This document shows positions 45,180 through 58,200 of a DNA stretch of 64,000 nucleotides, piece after piece. Origin of the DNA: Alentia gelatinosa (Eukaryota; Annelida; Polychaeta; Phyllodocida; Polynoidae); NCBI GenBank assembly GCA_950022655.1, contig OX465584.1:60886841-60950840 (forward strand), written 5' to 3'. A program made the translations under genes and the position numbers. How positions within the stretch are numbered: the first letter of the stretch is position 1; each line of letters opens with the position of its first letter. The notes beneath the pieces are model-generated. The model was not told the origin of the DNA. It saw only the letters and a program-made list of their open reading frames with translations, and ran no database searches.

Positions 45180-46120
45180 TTCAGGAGCAGTTCACTGGGC
45201 AGCTCACCTAACGCTCTGATTTGACGGCGACTCGGGGGATCAGCCTCTTCAGTCCACTCCCGCCTCACCCCGGTGTGAGCTGAGTGCGCATGTCACGCCA
45301 GCCAGACACGTGATCCATATCAGCCAATGAAATGAAGCCCTAGTCCCACCGGCGCGTTCTTAGCTATGGAAAAATGTTCTGATGTAATGTTTTTTGTTGT
45401 GATGATTTCTCGATTGCTATTTCGTGTTTAGTGGATGGAATTTATTACAATTATGATATGAATCGAATATCCGATCGGCCATTTTCCGCTGATATAAGAC
45501 TGGAGGAAGTAAAGAAGGGTACATTGCTATGAGATTTTTGTACCGCAGGAGAATTGTCTGGGACTGGTAAAAAGGTGAATAATATGAGCCGTAATATGCT
45601 CATTATCATTCATAACAACACATTTAGCCATGTTTATCATTGTTTTGATTTTTTTTAAATAAATTCATTCCAGACTATATCTTTTTTCCTAAAGGGATGT
45701 TTTACAAAGCTATAGTCGCACGACTATTCTACAGAAAACAGATTAGTATAATTAGTTATAAATGCTATCCAACTGCATAGACCTAAAACCCTTATTCCTT
45801 TTCTATTATCATAAACTTGAAACGTTCTAGTATGCTCAGTTGGCACACCATACATGATTAAACAGTACAAACTACAAAAATCAGATATTAAAAAACCCAA
45901 AACAACAAAAAACTAAGAAAATAAAACTAAACAACATACTAAGAACTGACACAGCATAAACTATGATATTTCTCATCTACAATTATGATTATGAACATAA
46001 TTGCATATCAAGGCAGGGTGTATTTTGATCGTATTTTGATCGTATTTTAATGGGGGCCAACTCCAGGCAAATGTGCTGTCATCTGTTTTGAATAAATATA
46101 TATATAAAGAAAACTTTGTG
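45180..46120. other. GC-rich head, then no feature
   Basis: 45180-45345 is GC-rich with GCGCATG, CACGTGA and CCAATGA words, a weak promoter-like mix. The rest is AT-rich with no gene. Confidence 0.3.
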
Positions 46121-46124
46121 AAAC

Positions 46125-46330
46125 AGCAAAGGCCGGCCCCAACCTGCCACGATAGTCTATACGACATACTTCTTAATTGCTACGATTTGAAATGCTCAAA
46201 TCGTGGTCTATCAGGAGGTCCCCGATAGTTCCAAATCGTGGACATGGGTGGAAATCGTAGACCATATAAACGCCTTTGGAGGACCAAAAACATAAACCAT
46301 GGTCACGATTCAATACGTGTATCAATGTAG
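46125..46330. mobile_element. One end of a CTACCACGAT-type MITE
   Basis: GGCCCCAACCTGCCACGATAG and TCCCCGATAGTTCCAAATCG match, diverged, the element at 47847-48597. The opposite end is not seen. Confidence 0.45.
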
Positions 46331-46842
46331 ATGAGATTTAATATTGAAATATATTATGATTTTGGAGATATTGAATGAATCTGAATAATCTTTAAGAGGT
46401 ATTTTCAACATGATTTGAAGTTATTTTTCAGACACTAATACAATCAAACTGAAAAAGAGAAGTGTGATAGAATCATAATTCGGAGCTGAAACAATTATAT
46501 TCAGGCTTTATACCTAATCAAATAATTATATTTAAATTCAATAATATTTTCACCGATTATATATCTGTAGTACAATAGTGGGATTAACCAGTGCAGTTTG
46601 TCTAAGTGCAGACGAGACCTACACTAGGCTCATGCTAGGCTTCTCATCGCCTGACATGTACTGAGGTTTGTTCCAGGGCCGCATGTTGGCAGCCTGTTAT
46701 TAAGGTTCTGTTATATTGAGGCTCACTTCTCTAACACATCAGGATTGAAGGTTTGGTGCTGGGAACGCATTGACGGTCAAACACGCAACTGTGGAAAGCA
46801 AAATGTGAGGCATGCACAGACGTTGCCTGGCGTTTAACCCTT

Positions 46843-47805
46843 AAAGGATGGCGTCCACCAACCACGACAAGGCTATGACAAGTGCCGACATGAAAGTTCC
46901 AACCGCAGCCTTGTCGCAGCCTTGTCATGAGAAGACCATTGTCGGGACAGCGGTGTCGGGGCGTGTCGTAGACGTTGCCGGTTTCCGTAAAAAAGGCGCC
47001 CATGGTTCCAACACACTACGACAGTGATATCAAGGAAACCACAACACTCCACGACAAAGGTCCAGTCGTAGCAAAAATCGAACATGTTCGATATTGTCGT
47101 GGCCTTGTTTGAGGGCCTCCGACAGGCCCCCGACAAGCTTCGTGTCGCAGCCTGTCGGGGCCTTGTCATAGCCTCTTGTCGGGAACTATGTTCCACCAAC
47201 CACGACAAGGCTACGACAGGCCTTCCAATCGTAGAGCTGTCGTGGACCTTGTCGGAAAGCCGTTGTCGCAGCCTTGTCGTGGTTGGTGGACGCACCCTCT
47301 AAGCCTTGTCGGAAGGCCCCCGACAGGCCCCCGACAAGCTTCCAGTCGCAGCCTGTCGTGGCCTTGTCGTAGACTCCTGTCGGGAACTAGGGTCCACCAA
47401 CCACGACAAGGCTATGACACGCTTTTCAATCGTAGGCCTGTCGTGGACCTTGTCGGAAAGCCTTAAAGGGGGGCGTCCACCAACCACGACAAGGCTACGA
47501 CAAGAGCCCACAAGAAAGTTCCAATCGGCGCCTTGTCGCAGCCTTGTCGTGAGAAGGGGGGCTTTACGACAACATTGTCGGGGCGTGTCATAGACGTTGC
47601 TGGTTCCTGTAAAAAAGGCGTCCATGGTCCCGACACACTCCGACAATGATATCGAGGAAACCACAACACTCCACGACAAGGGTCCAATCATGGCAAAACT
47701 TTGTCAGAAGGCCCCGACAGGACCCTGACAAGCTTCCAGTCACAGCCTGTTGTGGCCTTGTTGTAGACTCTTGTTGGGTCCACAAACCACGACAAGGCTT
47801 TAGTG
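46843..47805. mobile_element. Cluster of CCACCAACCACGACAAGG MITEs
   Basis: Ends GCGTCCACCAACCACGACAAG (about 46851 and 47470) and inverted GTTGGTGGACGCACCC (about 47280) delimit one full copy at about 46845-47298 and pieces of at least two more, head to tail. The overlapping frames of up to 140 codons on both strands are byproducts of CGACAAGG repeats. Confidence 0.65.
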
Positions 47806-47811
47806 CGGTGA

Positions 47812-48945
47812 AGCCCAATGTCCATCTACCGATTTTCGAACATTTAAAGCCTGCCCCCACCTACCACGATTCTGGTCCCGATTGGCCTTACGCCGGCCTT
47901 CCCGACACCATTCCGATTGTAGCGTGAGTTAAGGTTAAATCGTGGTAGGTGGAACAGGTTCGTGCGATTCACTCTACGATAACCCACGATAGGCTACGAT
48001 AGAAAACGCCATTCGTAGAGGTCCCGATAACTTCCAACATGTTGGAAATATCGTAGACTGTCTTGGCCTATTGGAGGTGATTTAACAGGAAAATATCTCT
48101 TGTGGATGGAATAATTGGTGGAAAATTACGAAATTCTGGAATTAGGTAGGGTGCATATGGATATATAATGCCGTAAATATGATATTATTTGATGAAGTCT
48201 AAGTATCTTAAAATAATATTTTCATATCGGAATTATTATTCTACCACAGTTATATTGTTCTAATTGATTGTTTTGGTGTTTGAAAATAATGTCATAATAT
48301 ATTGTAAGTAGCTGTAGAAAATTATTCGGATTTATTCAATATTTCCAAAATTATAGTATATATCAATATTAAAATCATGCACGAGATCTACAGTGAATCA
48401 CCGATTGGATCGTGAGCCACTCGTGACCATAGTTTATGTTTTTGGTCCTCCCAAGACGTTTCTATGCTCTACGATTTCGAACCATGTCCACGATTTGAAA
48501 CAATCGGGGACCTCCCGATAAGTCACGATTTCCCCATTTCAAATCGTAGCGATCGGGAAGCATGTCGTGGCCTATCGTGGTAGGTGGGGGTCCCCTCTTA
48601 TGTACCTTTGTCGGTGACAAACGGACAGTAATTCGTCTCAGGCGAGGTATCCTAACGGAGAAGGCTGTAGTGGTAGATGTAGGACAGCTAGGCAAGGGTC
48701 AGCCAACGATTAGTGAACCACCTCCTTCAGATATCCTTTTGTCACCGAAAAGTTGTGGTTTCTATGTTCCAAAACCAGTGGCGAAAAGCTTATCAACATG
48801 TTGATAAATCTAGTCGCCGACAACGGAATGTTGGTAAATGGGGCTTGATTGAGTTATGTGATTTGCCTGCGACGCCGACTCCTATATGATTTGCCAACTA
48901 ATCATTCAACCCTTAATCGTTAGATGGGCAATGGGCTTTACACTA
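47812..48945. mobile_element. ATCTACCGATT-family MITE, split by a second MITE
   Basis: Ends AGCCCAATGTCCATCTACCG and, inverted, AGCCCATTGCCCATCTAACG. The body, with GTCGGTGACAAACGG and CAACATGTTGATAAA, matches copies near 50.0-51.06 kb. It is interrupted at 47847-48597. Confidence 0.7.
47847..48597. mobile_element. 751-bp Harbinger-type MITE with TTA target duplication
   Basis: Ends GCCCCCACCTACCACGAT (47854) and, inverted, GACCCCCACCTACCACGAT. It is flanked by TTA at 47844-47846 and 48598-48600. The empty site AACATTTATGTACCTTTG is intact in the paralogue at 50031-50047. Confidence 0.85.
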
Positions 48946-48959
48946 GACGATTTATAGGC

Positions 48960-49985
48960 AACGATTCCTGAATTTAAAGGCAATTCTTACGATTCACACA
49001 GGCGCTACCTGGTGATTTTTTAAATATTGTAAATTATCAATCAAGACTGGTTTCTTTGGATTAACTTTAATTCTAAATGAATAAATCTAACATTTTATCT
49101 GGTTTATCCAATTTTAAAAGGTCATGTAGGTTAATTTACATTTGTCTGATTTACACGGAAATGTACTGAAAAATACAATTTTCTTTGATTCTTCCAGAAA
49201 CCTATTGGTTTTAAAACTTAAATGTGTAGTACTAAATATCTACAATATTCCGTGGAAGTCTAGTCTAAAAGATCATCATATTGAAAATCCAGGAAAACTA
49301 CATGGGTTTAATTTTCAAACCAAATTGTCCGATATGCCTTTAACACTACCTTACGACTTTGCGTCGTCAATGGCCAGAAAATATCTAGTGTCTTGATTAT
49401 ATAAAATAGTTCCTAAATTACCCATAAGATTGCAGGAAAAGGCGTATTCTACTGGGTAGAATACAGACAGCGGTATTCTACTCAGTAGCGATCTGTAGGC
49501 TCCATTGGTTAAGTATTGAGACTCCGTATTAGATGGTTACTACACGTTGGTATAAATACCATTTTACATTGAATTCTAAGTTGATTCTGTTTTATCTCTT
49601 GGATTTCAATTTTGTATTATATACATTGAGTAAACTAACAGTTAGAGACTAGATTCCAATCTCCCCTAAAAGCAAAGTTTCTAATCAGGCAACAAAAACA
49701 TGGTGGGTAAGGTGAAGAGATGTTTTTACAAATATATCTCGATGCTCCAAAACCGGAAATTAAAATGCAGTGAGCCGAATATATTCCTGTGTCGCCACTT
49801 CAATGTCTTTTTATTTTAATTATCCAGAACCAACAGTATATATACGCTGCACCTTTTGCTGTCACCTGTCTAATATTTCATTTCATTTTAATCCTGAACG
49901 GATAAATGAGCAGCCTGAAGCAGTAGTGAAGACTGGTTTAATGTTAAGAATCCTAATTCATAATAAATCCTGTTTCTATCAACCG
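48960..49985. other. Mostly no feature
   Basis: Starts with an isolated MITE end (GGGCTTTACACTAGACG, cf. 14.1 kb). The rest is AT-rich. An 84-codon frame at 49142-49396 is not recognised. Confidence 0.3.
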
Positions 49986-49989
49986 AAGA

Positions 49990-51060
49990 AAACGTTACCT
50001 AATGGCTAATGCCCATCTATCGATTTCAGAACATTTATGTACCTTTGTCGGCGACAAACAGACGGTCTTTTGTCTCAGCCAAGCCATCCTAACAGAGTCG
50101 GCCGTAGTCGGTACATGTAGGACATTAAAAGCCAATGCCCAACTACCGATTTTGGAATATTTATGAACATTTGTCGGCGACAAACGGGCGGTAATTTGTC
50201 TCAGGCAACCCATCCTAACGGAGTCGGTAGATGTAGCACAGTTAGGCAAGGCTTCCCACCAATTAGTGAACCACCGCCTTCAGATGTCCTTTTGTCGCCG
50301 ACAAGTTGTGGCTTCAACGTTCCAAAATCGGTGGGGATCAGTTTATCAACATGTTGATAAATGTTGTCGGTGACAATGGAACGTTGGGAAAGGAGGGTTG
50401 ATTGGTTGGCCGACAAGAGGGCCGACGATGGACCTTCAATAATCGCTTGGTGAGGCTTGTAGGGGGTGCCACACATGATTTCTTTGGTTTTTGCACTCCC
50501 ACACCGATTAATCATATTTCAGTCGTTTGGTGTACATTCAAAGACCAACGCTTGAAGGCACTGTTCCCAAATCCTAACTCAGTCGGGGGGGGTGCATAAT
50601 CGTATCTCTGTCGGTAGGTGTAGACTGATTTGCTTAGGACTAATACCCTCTACCCCCTCTCCTCGAGGGTCGTGGGTCGAGCGAGGTATTACGTAATTTG
50701 CCTGCGACAAGGTGACCGACTCCTATACGATTTGGGAACTAATCATTCATACCGAAATCGGTAGATGGACATGCGGCATTAGGCAAGGGTGACTCACTGA
50801 TTAGTGAACCACCTCCTTCAGATGTCCTTTAATCGCTGACAAGTTGTGGTTTCTATGTTCCAAAATCTGTGGTGAAAAGTTCATCAACATGTTGATAAAT
50901 CTAGTCGCCGACACCGGAACGTTTGTAAATGTTGCTTGATTGTGTGGCCGACACAAGCCAAGGTATTACGTAATTTGCCTGAGACAAGATCACCGACTCC
51001 TATACGATTTGCAAACTAATCGTTCAACCCTTGATCGGTAGATGGGCATTGGGCTTAATG
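49990..51060. mobile_element. Nested copies of the ATCTACCGATT MITE family
   Basis: Ends occur at about 50007 (AATGCCCATCTATCG), 50135 (AATGCCCAACTACCG), 50760 (CGGTAGATGGACATGCGG) and 51040 (CGGTAGATGGGCATTGGGC). A second copy begins inside the first. GTCGGCGACAAACGG and CAACATGTTGATAAA recur in each. Confidence 0.6.
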
Positions 51061-51590
51061 TGGAAATCACACGGTGGGATTCATGTACCTCTTCATCTGA
51101 ATTGTATGGTTTCTTTTCTCTGAGGCAAGGTTTTCCCCCTGCAATTGTCGGCGACAATTACCCCTAACAAGGTACATAATCTCATCGAATTTTGATTTTA
51201 AATATGTTTAAAGTTTATAGGGGAATTCTGGTGAACCAAATGTACCCACTGCTTAGTCGCCGATTAAGTAACCAACCTAGTTAACACAACGGGATTCATT
51301 TTCCTCACAGGTTGTTTGTCTAAGACAAATCCTGCTGAGATTTTGTAGACGAACACGATTTCTTCGTCTCAATTGTAGGGTTCCAATTGCTGATATGACG
51401 TCGGTATACAAAAAAAGTCTGTGGTTCCCGACTATAGATCGGTGCAGAATAGTCTGCCAATGACAAATGGTCTGATGAACCTTCTCCAGGTAATTGTCAT
51501 CCGATTTTGACAAAATATGGACATATTATGGTATACAAGATATATCATGATTAAGGAATATATGAAAAAGAATTGGTTTGCCACAGCAAC
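51061..51590. other. MITE remnant, no gene
   Basis: GTCTGTGGTTCCCGACTATAG near 51416 is a decayed piece of the GTTTCCATTGG family. Nothing else is recognised. Confidence 0.35.
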
Positions 51591-51594
51591 TTGT

Positions 51595-52250
51595 TTATTA
51601 TACGACGATATATACACAATATTGGCTGGTTTCAGATCCACGCGATCGTATACTCCGAGGAGTTGACCCCTAGTAATATCCGAGTGCATGCGAGGATATT
51701 GCAAAGTTAACAATTAGGAACATACAACCGCATCTATTTGAAAACAAATCTATATTGTATTTGTTATCCACCTTTTCCTGACAAGTGGCGTACCGATATG
51801 AGTTTATTTAGGTATGCACTGTTTTTTCATGCACACTATTTTTTTCGTATGCGCTGACTTTTGCAGCTCGAAGGATACAAGATATCTGTATGCGCAGGGT
51901 AGGTCCATACACACTCCCTATGTGTTTTCTATTGACACCTTGTATTAAGTGGATATATCTGTATGCTCCAGGTATGTCCATACACACTCCCTATGTGTTT
52001 TCTATTGACACCTTGTATTAAGTGGATATATCTGTATGCTCCAGGTATGTCCATATACAGTCCCTATGCGTTTTCTTTGAACACTTTGTATTAGGTGGAT
52101 ATATCTATATGCTCCAGGTTTGTCCATACACACTCCCTATGGGTTTTCTATGGACACCTTGTATTAGGTGGATATACCTGTATGTTCCGGGTATGTAGAT
52201 CCAGACTCCTGATGTGTTTTCTATGGACACCTTGTGTTTGGTGGATAAAA
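51595..52250. mobile_element. Foldback hairpin and 73-bp tandem repeats
   Basis: The hairpin at about 51600-51765 (ATATTGGCTGGTTTCAGATC and complement) is followed by the conserved TTATCCACCTTTTCCTGAC flank. Then CCATACACACTCCCTATG recurs at 51905, 51978, 52051, 52123 and 52196: five units of 72-73 bp. Confidence 0.75.
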
Positions 52251-52272
52251 GAAGGTGATTTCCGTCATGGTG

Positions 52273-55200
52273 CACCCCTCTCATAAGATCTCACTCTCTC
52301 TAAGAGGTATTCTGTACTCCAGCCAAAATAAAGCCACTATAGGGGGCCAAGTACACAGTATTCCTGGTAGGTGGCATCATTGAGATTCTAGGAATCTCTG
52401 GGTTGCATTGATGTACGTCTTTAGCACGGCAGGCAGGCCAATCGATTCTCAAGGCTCTAAGCCAAGTTGGGTAAGAATTCTTCTCCCATAGAGCATAGTG
52501 GAAATCGTGTACAGAATACGACCTAGAGAGTGTGAGATCTTATGAGAGGGGTGCGTAGTGAGAACCTTGTACAGAATACCACCTAGAGAGTGTGAGATCT
52601 TATGAGAGGGGTGCGTAGTGAGAACCTTGGCCAGAATACCACTTAGTGAGTGTGAGATCTTATGAGAGGGGTGCGTAGTGAGAACCTTGTACAGAAAAGG
52701 ACTTAGAGAGTGTGAGATCTTATGAGAGGGGTGCGTAGTGAGAACCTTGTACAGAATAGGACTTAGAGAGTGTGAGATCTTATGAAAGGGGTGCGTAGTG
52801 AGAACCTTGTACACAATACCACCTAGAGAATGTGAGATCTTATGAGAGGGGTGCGTAGTGAGAACCTTGTACAGAATACCACCTATAGAGTGTGAGATCT
52901 TATGAGAGGGGTGCGTAGTGAAAATCTTGTACAGAATACCACCTAGAGATTGTGAGATCTTATGAGAGGGGTGCATAGTGAGAAGCTTGTACAGAATACC
53001 ACCTAGAGAGTGTGAGATCTTATGAGAGGGGTGCGTAGTGAGAACCTTGGACAGAATAACACCTAGAGAGTGTGAGATGTTATGAGAGGGGTGCGTAGTG
53101 AGAACCTTGGAGAAAATACCACCTAGAGAGTGTGAGATGTTATGAGAGGGGTGCGTAGTGAGAACCTTGGACAGAATACCACCTAGAGAGTGTGAGATCT
53201 TATGAGAGGGGTGCGTAGTGAGAACCTTGTACAGAATACCACCTATAGAGTGTGAGATTTTATGAGAGGGGTGCGTAGTGAAAATCTTGTACAGAATACC
53301 ACCTAGAGATTGTGAGATCTTATGAGAGGGGTGCGTAGTGAGAACCTTGTACAGAATACCACCTAGAGAGTGAGAGATCTTATGAGAGGGGTGCGTAGTG
53401 AGAACCTTGGACGGAATACCACCTAGAGAGTGTGAGATGTTATGAGAGGGGTGCGTAGTGAGAACCTTGGACAGAATACCACCTAGAGAGTGTGAGATCT
53501 TATGAGAGGGTTGCATAGTGAGAACCTTGTACAGAATACCACCTAGAGATTGTGAGATCTTATGAGAGGGGTGCGTAGTGAGAACCTTGTACAGAATACC
53601 ACCTAGAGAGTGTGAGATCTTATGAGAGGGGTGCGTAGTGAGAACCTTGTACAGAATACCACATATAGAGTGTGAGACCTTATGACAGGGGTACGTAGTG
53701 AGAACCTTGTACAGAATACCACCTAGAGAGTGTGAGATCTTATGAGAGGGGTGCGTAGTTAGAACCTTGGAAAAAATACCACCTAGAGAGTGTGAGATCT
53801 TATGAGAGGGGTGCGTAGTGAGAACCTTGGACAGAATACCACCTAGAGAGTGTGAGATCGTATGAGAGGGGTGCATAGTGAGAACCTTGGACAGAATACC
53901 ACCTAGAGAGTGTGAGATCTTATGAGAGGGGTGCGTAGTGAGAACCTTGTACAGAATAGCACCTAGAGAGTGTGAGATCTTATGGGAGGGGTGCGTAATG
54001 AGAAACTTGTACAGAATACCACCTAGAGAGTGTGAGATCTTATGAGAGGGGTGCGTAGTGAGAACCTTGTACAGAATACCACCTAGAGATTGTGAGATCT
54101 TATGAGAGGGGTGCGTAGTGAGAACCTTGGACAGAATACCACCTAGAGAGTGTGAGATCTTATGAGAGGGGTGCGTAGTGAGAACCTTGTACAGAATACC
54201 ACCTAGAGAGTGTGAGATCTTATGAGAGGGGTGCATAGTGAGAACCTTGTACAGAATACCACCTAGAGAGTGTGAGATCTTATGAGAGGGGTGCGTAGTG
54301 AGAACCTTGTACAGAATACCACTTAGAGAGTGTGAGATCTTATGACAGGTGTACGTAGTGAGAACCTTGTAGAGAATAGCACCTAGAGAGTGTGAGATCT
54401 TATGGGAGGGGTGCGTAGTGAGAACCTTGTACAGAATACCACCTAGAGAGTGTGAGATCTTATGAGAGGGGTGCATAGTGAGAACCTTGGACAGAATACC
54501 ACCTAGAGAGTGTGAGATCTTATGAGAGGGGTGCGTAGTGAGAACCTTGTACAGAATACCACCTAGAGAGTGTGAGATCTTATGAGAGGGGTGCGTAGTG
54601 AGAACCTTATACAGAATACCACTTAGAGAGTGTGAGATCTTATGACAGGGGTACGTAGTGAGAACCTTGTAGAGAATACCACCTAGAGAGTGTGAGATCT
54701 AATCAGAGGGGTGCCTAGTGAGAACCTTGTACAGAATACCACCTAGAGAGTGTGAGATCTTATAAGAGGGGTGCGTAGTGAGACCCTTGGACAGAATACC
54801 ACCTAGAGAGTGTGAGATTTTATCAGAGGGCTGCGTCGTGAGAACCTTGGACAGAATACCACCTAGAGAGTGTGAGATCTTAAAAGAGGGGTGCGTAGTG
54901 AGAATCTTGTACAGAATACCACCTAGAGAGTGTGAGATCTTATGAGAGGGGTGCGTAGTGAGAACCTTGGACAGAATACCACCTAGAGAGTGTGAGATCG
55001 TATGAGAAGGGTCTATAGTGAGAACCTTGGACAGAATACAACCTAGAGAGTGTGAGATCTTATGAGAGGGGTGCATAGTGAGAACCTTGTACAGAATACC
55101 ATCTAGAGAGTGTGAGATCTTATGAGAGGGGTGCGTAGTGAGAACCTTGTACAGAATAGCACCTAGAGAGTGTGAGATCTTAAAGGAGGGGTGCCTAGTG

Positions 55201-58200
55201 AGAACCTTGTACAGAATACCACCTAGAGAGTGTGAGATCTTATGAGAGGGGTGCATAGTGAGAACCTTGTACAGAATACCACCTAGAGAGTGTGAGATCT
55301 TATGAAAAGGGTGCGTAGTGAGAACCTTGTACAGAATACCACTTAGAGAATGTGAGATCTTATGACAGGGGTACGTAGTGAGAACCTTGTACAGAATACC
55401 ACCTAGAGAGTGTGAGATCTTATGAGAGGGGTGCGTAGTGAGAACCTTATACAGAATACCACTTAGAGAGTGTGAGATCTTATGACAGGGGTACGTAGTG
55501 AGAACCTTGTAGAGAATACCACCTAGAGAGTGTGAGATCTAATCAGAGGGGTGCCTAGTGAGAACCTTGTACAGAATACCACCTAGAGAGTGTGAGATCT
55601 TATAAGAGGGGTGCCTAGTGAGAACCTTGGACAGAATACCACCTAGAGAGTGTGAGATCTTAAAAGAGGGGTGCGTAGTGAGAATCTTGTACAGAATACC
55701 ACCTAGAGAGTGTGAGATCTTATGAGAGGGGTGCGTAGTGAGAACCTTGGACAGAATACCACCTAGAGAGTGTGAGATCGTATGAGAAGGGTCTATAGTG
55801 AGAACCTTGGACAGAATACAACCTAGAGAGTGTGAGATCTTATGAGAGGGGTGCATAGTGAGAACCTTGTACAGAATACCATCTAGAGAGTGTGAGATCT
55901 TATGAGAGGGGTGCGTAGTGAGAACCTTGTACAGAATACCACTTAGAGAGTGTGAGATCTTATGACAGGGGTAAGTAGTGAGAACCTTGTACAGAATACC
56001 ACCTAGAGAGTGTGAGATCTTATGAGAGGGGTGCCTAGTGAGAACCTTGTACAGAATACCACCTAGAGAGTGTGAGATCTTATGAGAGGGGTGCATAGTG
56101 AGAACCTTGTACAGAATACCACCTAGAGAGTGTGAGATCTTATGAGAGGGGTGCGTAGTGAGAACCTTGTACAGAATACCACTTAGAGAATGTGAGATCT
56201 TATGACAGGGGTACGTAGTGAGAACCTTGTACAGAATACCACCGAGAGAGTGTGAGATATTATGAGAGGGGTGCATAGTGAGAACCTTGTACAGAATACC
56301 ACCTAGAGAGTGTGAGATCTTATGAGAGGGGTGCGTATTGAGAACCTTGTACAGAATACCACCTAGAGATTGTGAGATGTTATGAAAGGGGTGCCTAGTG
56401 AGAACCTTGGACAGAATACCACCTAGAGAGTGTGAGATCTTATGAGAGGGGTGCACAGTGAGAACCTTGTAGAGAATACCACCTAGAGAGTGTGAGATCT
56501 TATGAGAGGGTTGCGTAGTGAGAACCTTGTACAGAATAGCACCTAGAGAGTGTGAGATCTTATGAGAGGGGTGCATAGTGAGAACCTTGTACAGAATACC
56601 ACCTAGAGAGTGTGAGATCTTATGAGAGGGGTGCGTAGTGAGAACCTTGTACAGAATAGCACCTAGAGAGTGTGACATCTTATGGGAGGGGTGCGTGGTG
56701 AGAACCTTGTACATAATACCACCTAGAGAGTGTGAGATCGTATGAGAAGGGTCTATAGTGAGAACCTTGGACATAATACAACCTAGAGAGTGTGAGATCT
56801 TATGAGAGGGGTGCATAGTGAGAACCTTGTACAGAATACCATCTAGAGAGTGTGAGATCTTATGAGAGGGGTGCGTAGTGAGAACCTTGTACAGAATACC
56901 ACTTAGAGAGTGTGAGATCTTATGACAGGGGTAAGTAGTGAGAACCTTGTACAGAATACCACCTAGAGAGTGTGAGATCTTATGAGAGGGGTGCCTAGTG
57001 AGAACCTTGTACAGAATACCACCTAGAGAGTGTGAGATCTTATGAGAGGGGTGCATAGTGAGAACCTTGTACAGAATACCACCTAGAGAGTGTGAGATCT
57101 TATGAGAGGGGTGCGTAGTGAGAACCTTGTACAGAATACCACCTAGAGAGTGTGAGATCTTATGAGAGGGGTGCGTAGTGAGAACCTTGTACAGAATACC
57201 ACCTAGAGATTGTGAGATGTTATGAAAGGGGTGCCTAGTGAGAACCTTGGACAGAATACCACCTAGAGAGTGTGAGATCTTATGAGAGGGGTGCACAGTG
57301 AGAACCTTGTAGAGAATACCACCTAGAGAGTGTGAGATCTTATGAGAGGGTTGCGTAGTGAGAACCTTGTACAGAATAGCACCTAGAGAGTGTGAGATCT
57401 TATGAGAGGGGTGCATAGTGAGAACCTTGTACAGAATACCACCTAGAGAGTGTGAGATCTTATGAGAGGGGTGCGTAGTGAGAACCTTGTACAGAATAGC
57501 ACCTAGAGAGTGTGACATCTTATGGGAGGGGTGCGTGGTGAGAACCTTGTACATAATACCACCTAGAGAGTGTGAGATCGTATGAGAAGGGTCTATAGTG
57601 AGAACCTTGGACATAATACAACCTAGAGAGTGTGAGATCTTATGAGAGGGGTGCATAGTGAGAACCTTGTACAGAATACCATCTAGAGAGTGTGAGATCT
57701 TATGAGAGGGGTGCGTAGTGAGAACCTTGTACAGAATACCACTTAGAGAGTGTGAGATCTTATGACAGGGGTAAGTAGTGAGAACCTTGTACAGAATACC
57801 ACCTAGAGAGTGTGAGATCTTATGAGAGGGGTGCCTAGTGAGAACCTTGTACAGAATACCACCTAGAGAGTGTGAGATCTTATGAGAGGGGTGCATAGTG
57901 AGAACCTTGTACAGAATACCACCTAGAGAGTGTGAGATCTTATGAGAGGGGTGCGTAGTGAGAACCTTGTACAGAATACCACTTAGAGAATGTGAGATCT
58001 TATGACAGGGGTACGTAGTGAGAACCTTGTACAGAATACCACCGAGAGAGTGTGAGATCTTATGAGAGGGGTGCATAGTGAGAACCTTGTACAGAATACC
58101 ACCTAGAGAGTGTGAGATCTTATGAGAGGGGTGCGTATTGAGAACCTTGTACAGAATACCACCTAGAGAGTGTGAGATCTTATGAGAGGGGTGCGTAGTG

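Noticed and set aside
46731..47927. Frames of up to 140 codons on both strands
   Set aside because: Same MITE family as 38 kb; overlapping opposite-strand frames from the same palindromic words.
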